Made by a program: the position numbers and the translations under genes
DNA from: Carpediemonas membranifera
Taxonomy: Eukaryota; Fornicata
NCBI GenBank assembly: GCA_019828565.1
Contig: JAHDYR010000064.1
Location: 744,001 to 808,000, forward strand
Length of the DNA stretch: 64,000 nt
Reading direction: 5' to 3'
Shown here: positions 40,136 through 50,266 of the stretch, in pieces
How the letters are laid out: every line of letters starts with the position of its first letter
Numbering within the stretch: position 1 is the first letter of the stretch
Notes under the pieces: generated by a model
Told to the model about the DNA's origin: nothing
Seen by the model: the letters and a program-made list of their open reading frames with translations, nothing else
Database searches by the model: none

Positions 40136-40443
40136 GAGGGGTATCGCTGGGCTTGGGAGTGGATGCTTCTTGTGACATGATATCGTTGTTACATGTCGTC
40201 TTGTATTCCCCATCAACAAAGTGTTCCAAGCTATTATCGTCATGGATCACCGCGTCGCTCTTGACTGGCGCCCCGAGTTAACCTCAAGTGTACGATCTGG
40301 AGAATGAGGTGGTGATGAAGGCAATGTCGATACGTTTTGGTAAACCCATTAAATACGTAAATGTATGAATGTAACTGACTACAATGTGATGTAATATGCC
40401 CTGTTCGACTCAACCCAAGCTAGCCAACCCATCAATCCATCAT
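40136..40443. other. intergenic between convergent genes, nothing recognised
   Basis: 308 bp with no ORF, RNA gene or repeat that I can identify. Confidence 0.6.
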
Positions 40444-41688
40444 TTATTCGTCGAAGAAGCCCGTGAGGTATATGTCCTTCAGCGTCTCGTTCGTGACTGC
40501 CACTGGAGCGAGGGCGAGCAGGTCCGTCATACCAGGGCATGCGAAGGTTGAGTCAACCAATTTCTCGATGCCGTCCTTGGCGAAGCCGGCGGTGGCCATG
40601 GTGTCCTTGATGCCGACCGACTCGTGGAACTTACGGAGGGCCTTCGAGACCTTGTGGGCCTCCTTTGCCTTGCCGTGGAACTTGCCGATTATGGGCTTAA
40701 GGACGTAGCTGAGGGTCTTGGCCGAAAGTTCGTCGGACCAGATATGGGCAACGACGCCGGGCTGGAGGAGGGCGAGGCCGAGACCATGGGTGAAATCAGT
40801 CACATAGGCGGAGAGGGTGTGCTCAAGGGCGTGGGTGATGTGGAGCATGGACTCGTTGAAGCTCATACCGGCGATGCTGGAGGCGTACATGAGCCAATAC
40901 CGCGCCCGAAGGTCGGTTGGGTCCTTGAGGGCGACGGGGAGGTAGTGTGCGACGATGCTGCACACAGCACGGGCCAAGTGGACTGAGAAGGGCGTGGCGA
41001 TGGTGGTGGTGGACGCCTCAGTGACGTGGTTAACAGCGTCGAGAGCAGTACATGCGGTGATGCGGTCCGGGGTGGACAGAAGCATACTGGGGTCGTCAAA
41101 GCTGATGTCTGGGTAGATGACCGGGGTGCCGATGACGGGCTTGAGAGGGGGCTCTGAGTGCAGGATGCTGGCCACGGCGAACTTGTCGACCTCACTACCG
41201 GTGCCGGCGGTGATGTTGACTGCCATAAGCGGGGCGCGGCGTTCAGCCTCGAACTCCTTGCGGTAGAGCTGCTCTGCGTTCTTCTCGCCGTGCTCGAGGA
41301 GGACGGCGACAGACTTGGCGGTGTCGATGGGGGAGCCACCGCCGATGGCGACGATGCAGAACTGGTGATTGTAGCGCTCGCGGAACATGTCGCGGCACTC
41401 GTCGATGATCTCTGTCGTAGGGTTGGTCATAACCTTGTCGAACATGAGATAGTCGACATTCCGTTCCTTCAGGATCGGCTCGATGATGGCCCATGCACCA
41501 CAGTCCTTGTAAACAGGATCATAGGTGACGAAACCACACGCGTTGATGCCCAGCGTCTCGAGAGCTTCGCCGAATGATGCAAGAGCGCCGACGCCGAAGT
41601 ACGTGGTCTCCTTCCTGGTTCCATAGGTCAGTTTGACTGTCTTGTTGATGTCTACAGCCTCGTAGTAGGCAAGTTCAGCCGATTCCAT
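40444..41688 (-). CDS. iron-containing alcohol dehydrogenase (hydroxyacid-oxoacid transhydrogenase-like)
   Basis: Group III metal-dependent dehydrogenase of 414 aa. It reduces aldehydes or ketones with NAD(P)H and probably re-oxidises cofactor in fermentation. The NAD-binding motif GGGSPIDTAK is at residues about 117-126. All four metal ligands appear present: Asp and His in DAVNHVTEA, and His in HALEHTLSA and DFTHGLG. The N-terminus has no organellar presequence. The closest family by feel is the long-chain/hydroxyacid branch rather than AdhE. No break in frame. Confidence 0.88.
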   Translation of the reverse strand: MESAELAYYEAVDINKTVKLTYGTRKETTYFGVGALASFGEALETLGINACGFVTYDPVYKDCGAWAIIEPILKERNVDYLMFDKVMTNPTTEIIDECRDMFRERYNHQFCIVAIGGGSPIDTAKSVAVLLEHGEKNAEQLYRKEFEAERRAPLMAVNITAGTGSEVDKFAVASILHSEPPLKPVIGTPVIYPDISFDDPSMLLSTPDRITACTALDAVNHVTEASTTTIATPFSVHLARAVCSIVAHYLPVALKDPTDLRARYWLMYASSIAGMSFNESMLHITHALEHTLSAYVTDFTHGLGLALLQPGVVAHIWSDELSAKTLSYVLKPIIGKFHGKAKEAHKVSKALRKFHESVGIKDTMATAGFAKDGIEKLVDSTFACPGMTDLLALAPVAVTNETLKDIYLTGFFDE

Positions 41689-41926
41689 TGGGGTTGTTCT
41701 TGTTGCCCATCATGACACGGTCTACAGCAAGTGACTCATCGACTCGACTCGTCTACAGTCAGGCAGTCAGGATGAGGGCCTGTTCATGTGCTACTGCAAC
41801 TTATGTACCTCTTCCGCTGGCTCGCCCCGCCCAGTCCCTGTATCCGGCAAGCACGGCATTGATAGCTGTAGACATGATAAAGCCTGTCACCCTTCTCTGG
41901 GATCCTCCAAGGGTCACAGTCACATT

Positions 41927-43109
41927 TTACTGGTAGAACCTGAACGTGTCTACGATGTCTTCCTTCTTCATCACCTCCTTGTACGCGTCCTCGAAGTCCC
42001 CGGCCGCAATCCTGTGGCGTCTGCCCCGAACAGCGCGCATACCCGCCTCCAGACAGATCGCCTGGATGTCAGCGCCACTCACCTTGTCGGGCCGAGTCAC
42101 GAACGACTCCAGGTCGACGTCAGGTTCGAGGGTCATCTTACTGGTGCATACCTGGAAGATGAGACGCTTTTGTCTGCGATCCGGTAGTGGACATTCGATG
42201 CGTCTGTCGAGTCTGCCGGGCCGGGTGAGGGCGGGGTCGAGGATGTCGGGCCTGTTGGTCGCCATAATCACCTTAACGTTCGTTGTCTGATCAAAGCCAT
42301 CCATTTGATTGAGCAGCTCGAGGAGGATACGCTGGACTTCGCGGTCACCACCAGTGTTTGCGTCGAATCTCTTTGTGGCGATCGAATCGATCTCATCAAT
42401 GAAGACAATGGACGGGGAGGACTCACGAGCAAGACGGAATACATCGCGGACCATCCGAGGGCCGTCGCCAAGGTACTTCTGGACGAAATCAGACCCGTTA
42501 ACTCTGATGAAAGCGGCGTTCGTGTGGTGAGCGACGGCCTTTGCAAGCATGGTTTTCTGTGTGAGAATAGTAATGGGAACGAACGCCAGTACCGGGGGGG
42601 CCGTGGAGGAGCACGCCGCGTGGCGGGTCCACGCCGATCTGTGCATACATGCCTGTTTCGATGAGGGGCAGCTCGACTGCCTCTCTGATCTCCTGCTTCT
42701 GTCCATCCATGCCACCAATGTCCATGTACGAGACGTCGGGCTTCTCGTCAGCACGAAGGACAGTGACACCGGAGCCAACATCGGGGGGAAGAGTGCCAAC
42801 GAGAGCGTATGAGTGGCGGTGAAGGGAGACGGAGCAGCTGGGCTTGAGGAGCTCGCGGTCCACGGTGGAGAGGACGCGGACGAGGTGGGTGCTGCTCTGA
42901 CCAGTGCCAACGATGGCATAGTTCTCATCAACCATCTCAAAGAATTGTCCAACCATAAGAGGCAGAGATTTGATGCGTTTGACTTCTTCTTGCGCCTTCT
43001 TGAGCTCCCGCTGGAGGTTCATAAGCTCGTCCTTCAGGAAACGCTCTTGTGACGAGGAGAATTCAATGTCGTTTTCTAACCGTCGCTTTGTTTCGTAGTT
43101 TGTTACCAT
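41927..43109 (-). CDS. RPT3: 26S proteasome regulatory ATPase RPT3 (PSMC4) (one intron)
   Basis: AAA+ subunit of the 19S cap that unfolds ubiquitylated proteins. Exon 1 is 43109-42585 and exon 2 is 42556-41927, giving 384 aa. It has an N-terminal coiled coil, the OB domain ([19 protein letters not shown], typical of RPT3), Walker A GPPGTGKT restored only by splicing, [17 protein letters not shown], Walker B IVFIDEID, the arginine-finger region ([20 protein letters not shown]), and a C-terminus ending TFRFYQ. That end keeps an aromatic penultimate residue, as in the HbYX-type tail, but not a perfect motif. ATG 43109 is the first in frame. Confidence 0.93.
42557..42584 (-). other. intron, 28 nt (RPT3)
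   Basis: 5' GTTCGT, 3' CTCACACAG. It sits inside the Walker A motif (GTG|KT). Confidence 0.93.
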
Positions 43110-43400
43110 CACGACGGCAACTTGGTTTGACACGACCGATCAATCGAGCAAAATGATTACCCGTCACTGGCACGCAGCTATGGCTGTATGCATGTGCATC
43201 AGCAACCCAAGTAGGGCGCACCTCTCATCCTTTTGGGTCGACCAGCAGTTTCTCGAAATTCGTGCAATCCCGCAGCAGTGATAGTAGAACGGTAGAGACC
43301 ACAAAGACAGGCTCGTTATTGCCAGAACGCTAACATGCTCGCACATTTGAGCCAGAGTCGCAAAAAGTGCATCCGGTAAGAATTCCCAAACGGGCGAAAG

Positions 43401-44384
43401 ATGGAGGGGCAAACCCGGAAAGCGTTCGAATCAGCGCCATGGGGTGCTAGATCGATCAGCCCAAAACGCGCGAAGCTCACACAGGAGCTCCTGAAGCGAA
43501 CAATCGGAACCGACATTCTTTCAACGCGCCCAGGCCCCGGCGGCCGCCGTATGGCATACCTCGAAGGTGCCAAAGTCATTGAGCTTGCGAACGAATCGTT
43601 TGGGTACAGCAGCTGGTCTCATTCTATTGTGAACATTACCATGGACTACCTGGACGACCACGGGGGCCGCTTCTCCTGTGGATTCAGCGCAATCGTCCGT
43701 GTAGAGCTAGAAAACGGGTCATACCACGAGGGCCTTGGGTTTGGATGTTCTGATAACTTGCCGACGAAGGGCAGCGCCATCGAGAAAGCCAAGAAGAGCG
43801 CCGTCACCGACGCCCTTAAGCGGTCTCTACGAGTGTTCGGGAACGGTCTAGGCAACGCCATCTCCACCAAGACGAACCACACAACCACCAAACAAGAGCT
43901 CAGCAGCCGCATTTACGTTGATGACACTGAGGACATATATCTCAAACCCGACCCTGGTTCAAAGCCTATGGACCCGCGTCTAGACCAAGGCATGCCGCCC
44001 CAGGGCATGGGTCAGGGTATGGGTCAGGGTATGGCTCGGGGCCCGCCACACCAGGGGGTGCAAGGCATACACATGGGAAACGGTGGGAATGCCGGTAATG
44101 GAGGGAACAACAATGGGATGAATGGAGGCCACCCGAAGAACGGCATGAATGGACCCAATCCAGGACAGGGCCAGGGCCACCAGGGCGGGGGCATGAATGG
44201 CATGGGCCAGGGCCAGGCCATGCCGGGCATGATGATGCAGGGTCCCGGGCCTCAAGGCCAGCAGGGCCCACTACACCCGGGGCAGGGGCCTCAGGGCTCG
44301 TGGGGGCCGCCCCAGAACATGGGGCAGAGACCGATGAGCGGGAGTCCTCGGGTTCCGCTCACGGGGCGGGGAAACGGGCGGTGA
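43401..44384 (+). CDS. RAD52: RAD52 homologous recombination protein
   Basis: RAD52 anneals single-stranded DNA and mediates recombination. The 327-aa product carries the conserved ring-forming domain at residues 20-185: GPGGRRMAYLEGAKVIELAN, FGYSSWSHSI, then YHEGLGFGCSDNLPTKGSAI, EKAKKSAVTDALKRSLRVFG, GNGLGN. The C-terminal 140 residues are a low-complexity Gly/Met/Gln/Pro-rich chain (PQGMGQGMGQGMARG) with no recognisable RPA- or RAD51-binding motif. The domain is intact. Confidence 0.93.
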   Translation: MEGQTRKAFESAPWGARSISPKRAKLTQELLKRTIGTDILSTRPGPGGRRMAYLEGAKVIELANESFGYSSWSHSIVNITMDYLDDHGGRFSCGFSAIVRVELENGSYHEGLGFGCSDNLPTKGSAIEKAKKSAVTDALKRSLRVFGNGLGNAISTKTNHTTTKQELSSRIYVDDTEDIYLKPDPGSKPMDPRLDQGMPPQGMGQGMGQGMARGPPHQGVQGIHMGNGGNAGNGGNNNGMNGGHPKNGMNGPNPGQGQGHQGGGMNGMGQGQAMPGMMMQGPGPQGQQGPLHPGQGPQGSWGPPQNMGQRPMSGSPRVPLTGRGNGR

Positions 44385-45497
44385 GAGACAGTGGGTGGAT
44401 GGTGTGCAGCAGAAATATGGGATAAATTCGCTGAGTTGTCCTTTTGAGTCATCTGAGTCGACTATGTGCGACGATCATGGCCTCGACCGTGATTTCCTTG
44501 ATAGTCTAGCGGAACTCATCCCTGGTCGGATTGGGTCTGGCAGGTTCCGACTTGGGCTGAAATCAATCGACCACCTAACTCATACTCCCAATGGGGGGCG
44601 ACGATTTATTCTCCTTTCATTCTCGGGCTCCTCGGGCATTTCGAAAATTCTGATCCATTAACTGCTCTACTCTAAGTGCGCGGTCCCGCGCGTGTCAGCA
44701 CCCTAGGTGCTATGTGCTCGAGTGGTACGCGCACTACCACACACGACGGGTGAACTCTGGCGGCGCGAGCCGCCAAAAATTGCCAACGTGATAGCATCAT
44801 AGTCAGTAAATATCCTTCCCCCCCATTGGTTTTCAGCGGATCAGTTAGTGCGGATGTGTTTGGGGCTACATCAGCTCACCTGTCACCTCGGGTGACGCCA
44901 CCCGCAAGAGACGATTGGACGTTGCACGGGTGCAGTTTATGAAGTCAGAATGGTTGAAGAATCGGCAACGCTGACGGTCTTCCAACTGACCGCATCGGCC
45001 AAGGCTGATGTTCAGCTCATCCGGTAAGATGAGCAAGTTCGACTTACATTGGTTGCCGGAGCGCAGGTAAGTCCCTGAATATTTACTTAGGAGACCGGGG
45101 TTTCTAAAGTAAATCTTCTTCCCCCCGTTGGATATCTAGCGTAGTATGTGAGAAAGGCGGGGACCACATTGGCCTTCCAGTGCCACCTAGGCGTGGCGAG
45201 TTGATTGGATTTGATATGGTCAGGGTGATTCGGAATTTAGATCTCAGACAAATCAGGACTATTGCAGAGTAGAGAGAATGAGTGATCCGCAGGCAGATGC
45301 AGCCATTAACTTACATGGAACCGAAGTTGAAAGCGCCGGAAGAACCCGGTTCAGCCCCTCAGGCTGTTAAGATGAACCGAAATAAACTTCTTACCCCCCC
45401 CCCCCCTTTGGATTAGGAACACATGAAATATGGCTTGCCAGTCAAGCAGACATCGCCATAAACTGCATTGCCGAAATTAGGGTCTCTGAATATAATA
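44385..45497. other. 1.1-kb gene-free region with repeated C-tract motif
   Basis: No convincing protein frame. A degenerate motif, about TAAAT-N4-TTC-C6-NTTGG, occurs at 44804-44830, 45106-45131 and 45381-45412 on the plus strand, and inverted at about 44582-44610 (CCAATGGGGGG). Spacing of the direct copies is about 300 and 270 bp, and the sequences between them share only patches, including short hairpins after the motif (CACC-TCG-GGTG, CCAC...GTGG). It may be a decayed tandem repeat, a cluster of small RNA genes or a regulatory region. Confidence 0.5.
45394..45406 (+). repeat. C13 homopolymer
   Basis: Longest homopolymer seen in the window. It sits inside the third copy of the C-tract motif and probably varies in length. 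Confidence 0.85.
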
Positions 45498-45570
45498 CAC
45501 CGTCAAAGGGACTCGAACCCTTGACCATCTGATTAAAAGTCAGACGCTCTACCAACTGAGCTATGACGGT
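45498..45570 (-). tRNA. trnK-UUU: tRNA-Lys (UUU)
   Basis: A 73-nt cloverleaf: acceptor ACCGTCA/TGACGGT (7 bp), D-arm GCTC-AGTTGGTA-GAGC, anticodon stem TCTGA/TCAGA with loop CTTTTAA (anticodon TTT), T-arm AAGGG-TTCGAGT-CCCTT, discriminator G. No intron. Confidence 0.97.
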
Positions 45571-45643
45571 TTCGCGAAGTGTATTTTGTTTAATCGTCAA
45601 TAGTGCTGTCTAGTTCATAAAGCTCCGAAACGCCCCAAGTCCT

Positions 45644-45955
45644 ACGCCTCTGGCCACGGACCTCTTAAGAAGCCCTGTCCCTGGGAGAACTCGATGTTCT
45701 GGGTCTCGAGGATGGTGTAGTAGCCCTGAGCACGCTCTCGCTGCCGCCCATGATCAGGAAATGCAGCGATTGACCGACAACGGCACCATCAGCACCGTAA
45801 AACTGCACCAATGAGGGGATGCCCCGATGGCCGGCCCGCTCCTTGAGGGGGGCCAGGGCGCATGTGGAGTCGTCGAACACCCACTGCCGCAACGCGTTGT
45901 CCGCGTGGCAGGTGAGAAGGATGCTCTCGCCCTTGATCCATTTACTGTACTCTGA
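45644..45955 (-). pseudogene. UTP21/WDR36 fragment, frameshifted
   Basis: A short stretch reads KWIKGESILLTCHADNALRQ, WVFDD, GHRGIPSLVQFYGADG and GSESVLRA. About 45735 it shifts to another frame reading YYTILETQNIEFSQGQGF. Together they match one region of the ribosome-biogenesis propeller protein UTP21/WDR36 (DNALKxWIFD, RxGHSxPPxxIRFYG, SQG). No start, no remaining propeller blades and a frameshift that is not at a homopolymer mark it as a gene relic. A full copy presumably exists elsewhere in the genome. Confidence 0.65.
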
Positions 45956-45981
45956 CTAAACATAGTAAACATCGTCGAGCC

Positions 45982-47811
45982 TCACCCCCGGGCCAGACCA
46001 ACAAGAAGGTCAAACGCCTCGTGCCACCGCTCGATCGCCTTGTCCGGCTTGAGCTCGAGCTCACCGTCCTCGTGCTGCACGATCAGCCCCTTGACCTTGG
46101 ACCCGGACGTCTTGACCGACACCCCGCTGATCTTGGCCGTATCCAGGGTCTCCAGTTTTCCTCTGGACTTCTCACGACCCTCGCACCAGCAGACCTGCGA
46201 CCCGTCGTCCGACAGCCACAGGTAGCGCCTCGTCTTCTTCTTGCCCACCTGGGACATGCCTCCTGCCTTAGCGAAGGCCAGCAACTCCATGTACTCCTCG
46301 AGCTTCGGGTTCTGCGGCCTGTGGACCTCGAGGAATGACAGCGGGGCCAGACCCACGTCGCCGATGTTGCTCTGGACCACAGCCCAGCCGCTCGTCCCGC
46401 CCTCGTCGAGCACGACAACCTCCTGGCCGGCGAACAAGGCCAGCTGAGACGGCCCTGTTGGCTGGAACGAATGGCGCACAGTCGCTACGAGTGGCTGCTC
46501 CTCGGGGGGAATATCTGGATACAGTGAATCTTGGTTGAGATCATCAACACTAAATCTCGATTCCAAGATATGGTTCAATATTGTAAGGGGCGGGAGGAGG
46601 AGGTTGTCATTGAGCAGCAGCGCTTGCTCCTCCGGGCAGTCCACATATGAGGCGGGCACAAGGCCGATGACCTCCCCGCTGAGAGGTGCGTCGTCCTCCA
46701 CAAGGTCCATTCTTATGCAGAGGGCCCAGCCCTCGTTGGACATGGCGAGGACGTGGAGCCGCTCCTGGGCGTCTACTGAGATCTCACTGCCGCACCTCGA
46801 GGTGAAGGCGAACTTGGCCACGCCTGGGGCGCCCACAGGCGGTGGCAAGTGCTCTCTCCTGGCGTCCCTAGTCTCGTCATAGCCCAGACCTTGGGCGGTG
46901 GGCTGGAGAGACATCCGGAGGAAGGCCAGGGTCGTCTTGTCCACAGGCTGGGCGGCCTTAGCGGCGGGCAGGGGCGGGGGTGCTGGTGGACGGGCCTGAG
47001 CGGAGGAGGCTGGCACCGCAGGCACCGGCGGGGGTGGGGTGCGCGGCCTCACAGGGGTGGTGGGGCCGTCGCCCTTGACGACGCGCATGATCCGCTCGAG
47101 TTGAGCGTTCCTATCAGCGAGGTGGGAGAGCTCCTGCTTCAGGGTGGTAATGGCTGAAATAGCGATGGACATGTCATGCTCGAGCTTGGAGACCGTGCCC
47201 AAGAGATGGGAGTTCCGCCCCTTCTCCGCAGCAAGCTCCTTGTGAAGCTCCGTGATTCTTCTGTCAACAGCAAGGACCCTGCCCGCCAGATTCTGCGGCT
47301 CGGCAGCTGGGGAGGTGGGGGAGACCACAGAGGTGCCCAGTAACGTACTATTAGTCCCATTAAACCCGGATTGGTCGTACGTTGACGCTCTCACACCCAG
47401 GCCGGTGTTGGACGCCGAGCGGCGCAAAGGGGGTGGCGCCGCGGTGTCGGCAGAGGGATACTCGCGGGGCTGGAAAGCACCGGCCCGCCGGGATGGGGAG
47501 GGCGCCGTCTGATTCTCTTGGGGGGCTTGCTGGCGGCTGTGGGCAGGAGGGCGCTCGTCCATGGACATGGCCGCTCCCTGGCCGTAGTTGTCCATGAACG
47601 CATTCAGGCGATTCAATGCAGCAAGCGATTGGTTCGGTCGCTCTGGTGTACCGCGGAATTCTTGCGGCGCATGGCTCTGCGCACTGTTGTTCACTGCAGG
47701 TGGATGCTCGGTGGCTTTGGCCAGGGCATTCGGCGTACGATAGTTGAATTTTAGTGATCGCGCGCCATCCTTGGAAATCCCAAGACTAGAAGTTACCGGG
47801 ATGAAGCTCAT
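45982..47811 (-). CDS. coiled coil, two SH3-like domains and C-terminal PH domain
   Basis: 609 aa from ATG 47811. The N-terminal 180 residues are polar and disordered. A coiled coil spans about 185-255 (RVLAVDRRITELHKELAAEK) and is followed by a Pro-rich stretch (PRTPPPPVPAVPASS). Two SH3-like folds lie at about 335-395 (VLAMSNEGWALC, IGLVPASYVDC) and 435-490 (VRHSFQPTGPSQLALFAGQE, SGWAVVQSNIGDVGLAPLSF). A PH domain spans about 505-605 (KTRRYLWLSDDGSQVCWCEG, final helix ERWHEAFDLLVGLARG). It resembles a membrane-binding adaptor of the actin or endocytic machinery. I recognise no specific ortholog. Confidence 0.75.
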   Translation of the reverse strand: MSFIPVTSSLGISKDGARSLKFNYRTPNALAKATEHPPAVNNSAQSHAPQEFRGTPERPNQSLAALNRLNAFMDNYGQGAAMSMDERPPAHSRQQAPQENQTAPSPSRRAGAFQPREYPSADTAAPPPLRRSASNTGLGVRASTYDQSGFNGTNSTLLGTSVVSPTSPAAEPQNLAGRVLAVDRRITELHKELAAEKGRNSHLLGTVSKLEHDMSIAISAITTLKQELSHLADRNAQLERIMRVVKGDGPTTPVRPRTPPPPVPAVPASSAQARPPAPPPLPAAKAAQPVDKTTLAFLRMSLQPTAQGLGYDETRDARREHLPPPVGAPGVAKFAFTSRCGSEISVDAQERLHVLAMSNEGWALCIRMDLVEDDAPLSGEVIGLVPASYVDCPEEQALLLNDNLLLPPLTILNHILESRFSVDDLNQDSLYPDIPPEEQPLVATVRHSFQPTGPSQLALFAGQEVVVLDEGGTSGWAVVQSNIGDVGLAPLSFLEVHRPQNPKLEEYMELLAFAKAGGMSQVGKKKTRRYLWLSDDGSQVCWCEGREKSRGKLETLDTAKISGVSVKTSGSKVKGLIVQHEDGELELKPDKAIERWHEAFDLLVGLARG

Positions 47812-47941
47812 CAGCTGCGATACGAGCAATTGTGCAGTTTATGTCACAAAATTTCTGCGGCCAAGCGGCTACACCAGATTCGTTTTGCACAGCTCAATGG
47901 CAGATACTTGATGTATACGCCATATATCGCCTCGCACGTAC

Positions 47942-48649
47942 TCACGCCGAGCTCTCCTTCTTGATATCAGCCAGCCTGGCCCTTGACCCCTTATCCGCAA
48001 GCCTGATGGGCTCAGGGATTCTATGCATGCAGCACTTCTTGACTATTTCCACCGAGTCCTCCAGGCTGACCATGTGCCCCGAGCTGACGAACAGGGGGTA
48101 CTTGGACTGGCCTGACCGGAACATGGTGGCGATATGGGTCCCAGAGGTGGTGTGGACGGGCGCAGTGCCGTGCACTTGAGGGATTTCCTGGCGGACGTCA
48201 GGCTCGTGGATGTTTTCGGCGACGTAGGTTTTTTTGCCCACGCCAATGGTTGCAATTCCAAGCTGGACTCCAAGGTGCGTGGCAACACCGGCCTCGCGGG
48301 CGTGGTACTGACCATTACCGTCCACTAGGAAGAGGTCTGGGAGCTCAATGTTCTTCTCGGCGCACTGCGCGAAAAGTTGCTCGTAGACGTGGACCTCTCG
48401 GAAGGCGAGGAAGCCAGAAACGTACTCGGGAACATGCGCATCATCCATTTCAAGCATTTCAGTGTGCTCTTCCTTCATGTCTGGGAATGAAACGATGGAG
48501 AGAGCGGCGATACAGCGCTTCGTGTCGGGATCGAACGTTACGTCAAGACCTCCAATGCGCCGGACTTTGGAGATATCAATAGTAGTGTTATGAACAGCAG
48601 CAGCAGCTATCTGTGTCTGTAGAGCTATCCACTCGTCTGTTTGAGCCAT
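47942..48649 (-). CDS. nfi: endonuclease V
   Basis: Endonuclease V cleaves near deaminated bases: inosine in RNA for eukaryotic enzymes, hypoxanthine in DNA for bacterial ones. The 235-aa product has the family motifs in order: RIGGLDVTFD (first catalytic Asp), PEYVSGFLAFRE (Glu), LPDLFLVDGNGQYHAREAG (Asp and DG), GIATIGVGKK, and a His/Ser end region. Length fits the usual 225-250. ATG 48649 (MAQTDEWIALQ) is chosen as the first Met before the domain. Upstream codons to 48805 are open but unlike the family. Confidence 0.92.
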   Translation of the reverse strand: MAQTDEWIALQTQIAAAAVHNTTIDISKVRRIGGLDVTFDPDTKRCIAALSIVSFPDMKEEHTEMLEMDDAHVPEYVSGFLAFREVHVYEQLFAQCAEKNIELPDLFLVDGNGQYHAREAGVATHLGVQLGIATIGVGKKTYVAENIHEPDVRQEIPQVHGTAPVHTTSGTHIATMFRSGQSKYPLFVSSGHMVSLEDSVEIVKKCCMHRIPEPIRLADKGSRARLADIKKESSA

Positions 48650-49140
48650 TCTGCCTCGACAAAATGATCGAATCAATGCCCAGAGGGCCGTGCCGCTGAG
48701 CTGGACCAGCCTTGCTACTATGCCCGTGTGATCAGGTAATGGGAATGCGATGCTTCCTGCCCGCCTGGGTTGAGATGCATTTGATGAGAGATCATCATCA
48801 TTCAACCTCCTGCCACTGGTGATAGACCACCCTCCATACTGGGCTACCCGACTGCGGTTGAAGCCCAGCTGGACCCTTCAATAGGTGCGGTCTAGTGTCA
48901 CGTGTCAGCTTTTGACCGAATAAGACCATGTCATGGATCTAAAAAGATTTAGTCAGGTCAATCCTCGCGACTGCGCAGCCACATAAGTGATTGGCAGCTA
49001 CCAGACGTTCGATTGAGGCAGGCCACTGAGTTTGACCGGTTGGGGATCCGAATATCGACCCCGATTTGACGGAAGACGGTCGATCAGCTTTTTTTGGCAA
49101 GAAAAAATGTGAAACGACCAAGAAGCCCGATAGAACGTAT
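48650..49140. other. intergenic between divergent genes, nothing recognised
   Basis: About 490 bp, AT-richer, with no convincing ORF or RNA gene. It holds both promoters. Confidence 0.6.
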
Positions 49141-49989
49141 ATGAGCGCTCCGATGACGCCACAAGCACCTTCAACAGGTGCAATGCACAGTCGGTCTGCA
49201 TCTCATACCCTTTCTCCTGGTGGAATGCACCGTCGTTCCGCCTCCCACACACCCGTTTCGCGTGGCAACTATGAATCGAGCGGAATGGCTCGTCTTGAAC
49301 GTGTGACAAGAGAATTCAGCCACTCTCCATCTGCAAAATACGCCTACAAGCAAACTTCTCAGCGATTTGAGAAGAACGCGGCCTTCTCTCCCGGCCCAGG
49401 CGCCTACAACGTCGACCAGGTCATCACCATCACCAAGTCAGGCAAGACCGTCCGCGCCCCCTTCGCGTCCCCCCGCCCGGCCTCCAAGCCCACTGGCATG
49501 GACATCCCCGGCCCCGGCAGTTATTCACCCGAGCATAACCCGACACTGACACCCGCTCACGGCGCCTACAAGGTCACGTCCGGCCGCTTCAAGAGCGATG
49601 CTACCGAATCTCCCGGCCCTGGTGCGTACCACAGTGATAACTACTGGACGAAGTCGAAGAGACCTTCAAGCGCTCGCACATCGAGCATGGGGTCTCAGGC
49701 CCGTCGCTCCCCGTGGCTTCAGGGCCCCTCTACTCCTGGCCCTGGTCAGTACAGCGTGTATACACCCACCTCTGGCCCCTCGTCTCGCGCTTCCACTCCC
49801 GGCGGCGCGAGCTTCAACACTACATCCCGCAGGTTCGATAACTACAACGAGGAGGTTCCGGGCCCCGGCGCTTATCACAGGGACAGAGTCTACCGCCGCG
49901 AGAAGAAGCCGTTCATGATCTCATCTTCTTCTCGCTCCACTGGTGGCCCCAAGAGCGAAAGCCCCGGCCCTGGCGCTTATTTCGTGTAA
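49141..49989 (+). CDS. SHIPPO/STPGR repeat protein (flagellar)
   Basis: The 282-aa product, from ATG 49141, has a Ser/His-rich leader and at least five P-G-P-G-x-Y repeats: FSPGPGAYNV, DIPGPGSYSP, ESPGPGAYHS, STPGPGQYSV, EVPGPGAYHR and the C-terminal ESPGPGAYFV. Such repeats define the ODF3/SHIPPO family, microtubule-associated or microtubule-inner proteins of the axoneme. It supports a flagellated cell. AGTGAAT occurs about 20 nt after the stop, like the Giardia polyadenylation signal. Confidence 0.9.
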   Translation: MSAPMTPQAPSTGAMHSRSASHTLSPGGMHRRSASHTPVSRGNYESSGMARLERVTREFSHSPSAKYAYKQTSQRFEKNAAFSPGPGAYNVDQVITITKSGKTVRAPFASPRPASKPTGMDIPGPGSYSPEHNPTLTPAHGAYKVTSGRFKSDATESPGPGAYHSDNYWTKSKRPSSARTSSMGSQARRSPWLQGPSTPGPGQYSVYTPTSGPSSRASTPGGASFNTTSRRFDNYNEEVPGPGAYHRDRVYRREKKPFMISSSSRSTGGPKSESPGPGAYFV

Positions 49990-50266
49990 GCCGCCCTTTT
50001 TGATTGTACTAAAGTGAATTTGATAGTTTTCTTCTTGTGAATACGATGTTGGATGATCTCGGGTGGTGTTGACCAGTTGACCAGTTTCCTTTTTCCGTCT
50101 CGGTCACACGGATCGGTGTCCTGGAACAGGGGAAACGAGGGCATTCATCCTGGCTGGCTCCACTACTCCATCCATGTCACCTTTTGAGTCGACCACGTCT
50201 GTACTCTTTGCTTGAGTCGAGTTGAGTTGGCCCAACAACGCACCAAGACACATATCGACTTCAACC

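Noticed and set aside
49066-49140. N-terminal extension of the SHIPPO gene and similar extensions of other genes
   Set aside because: The extra codons begin with TTG or GTG, not ATG, and are AT-rich and unlike the families. The first suitable ATG was used instead.
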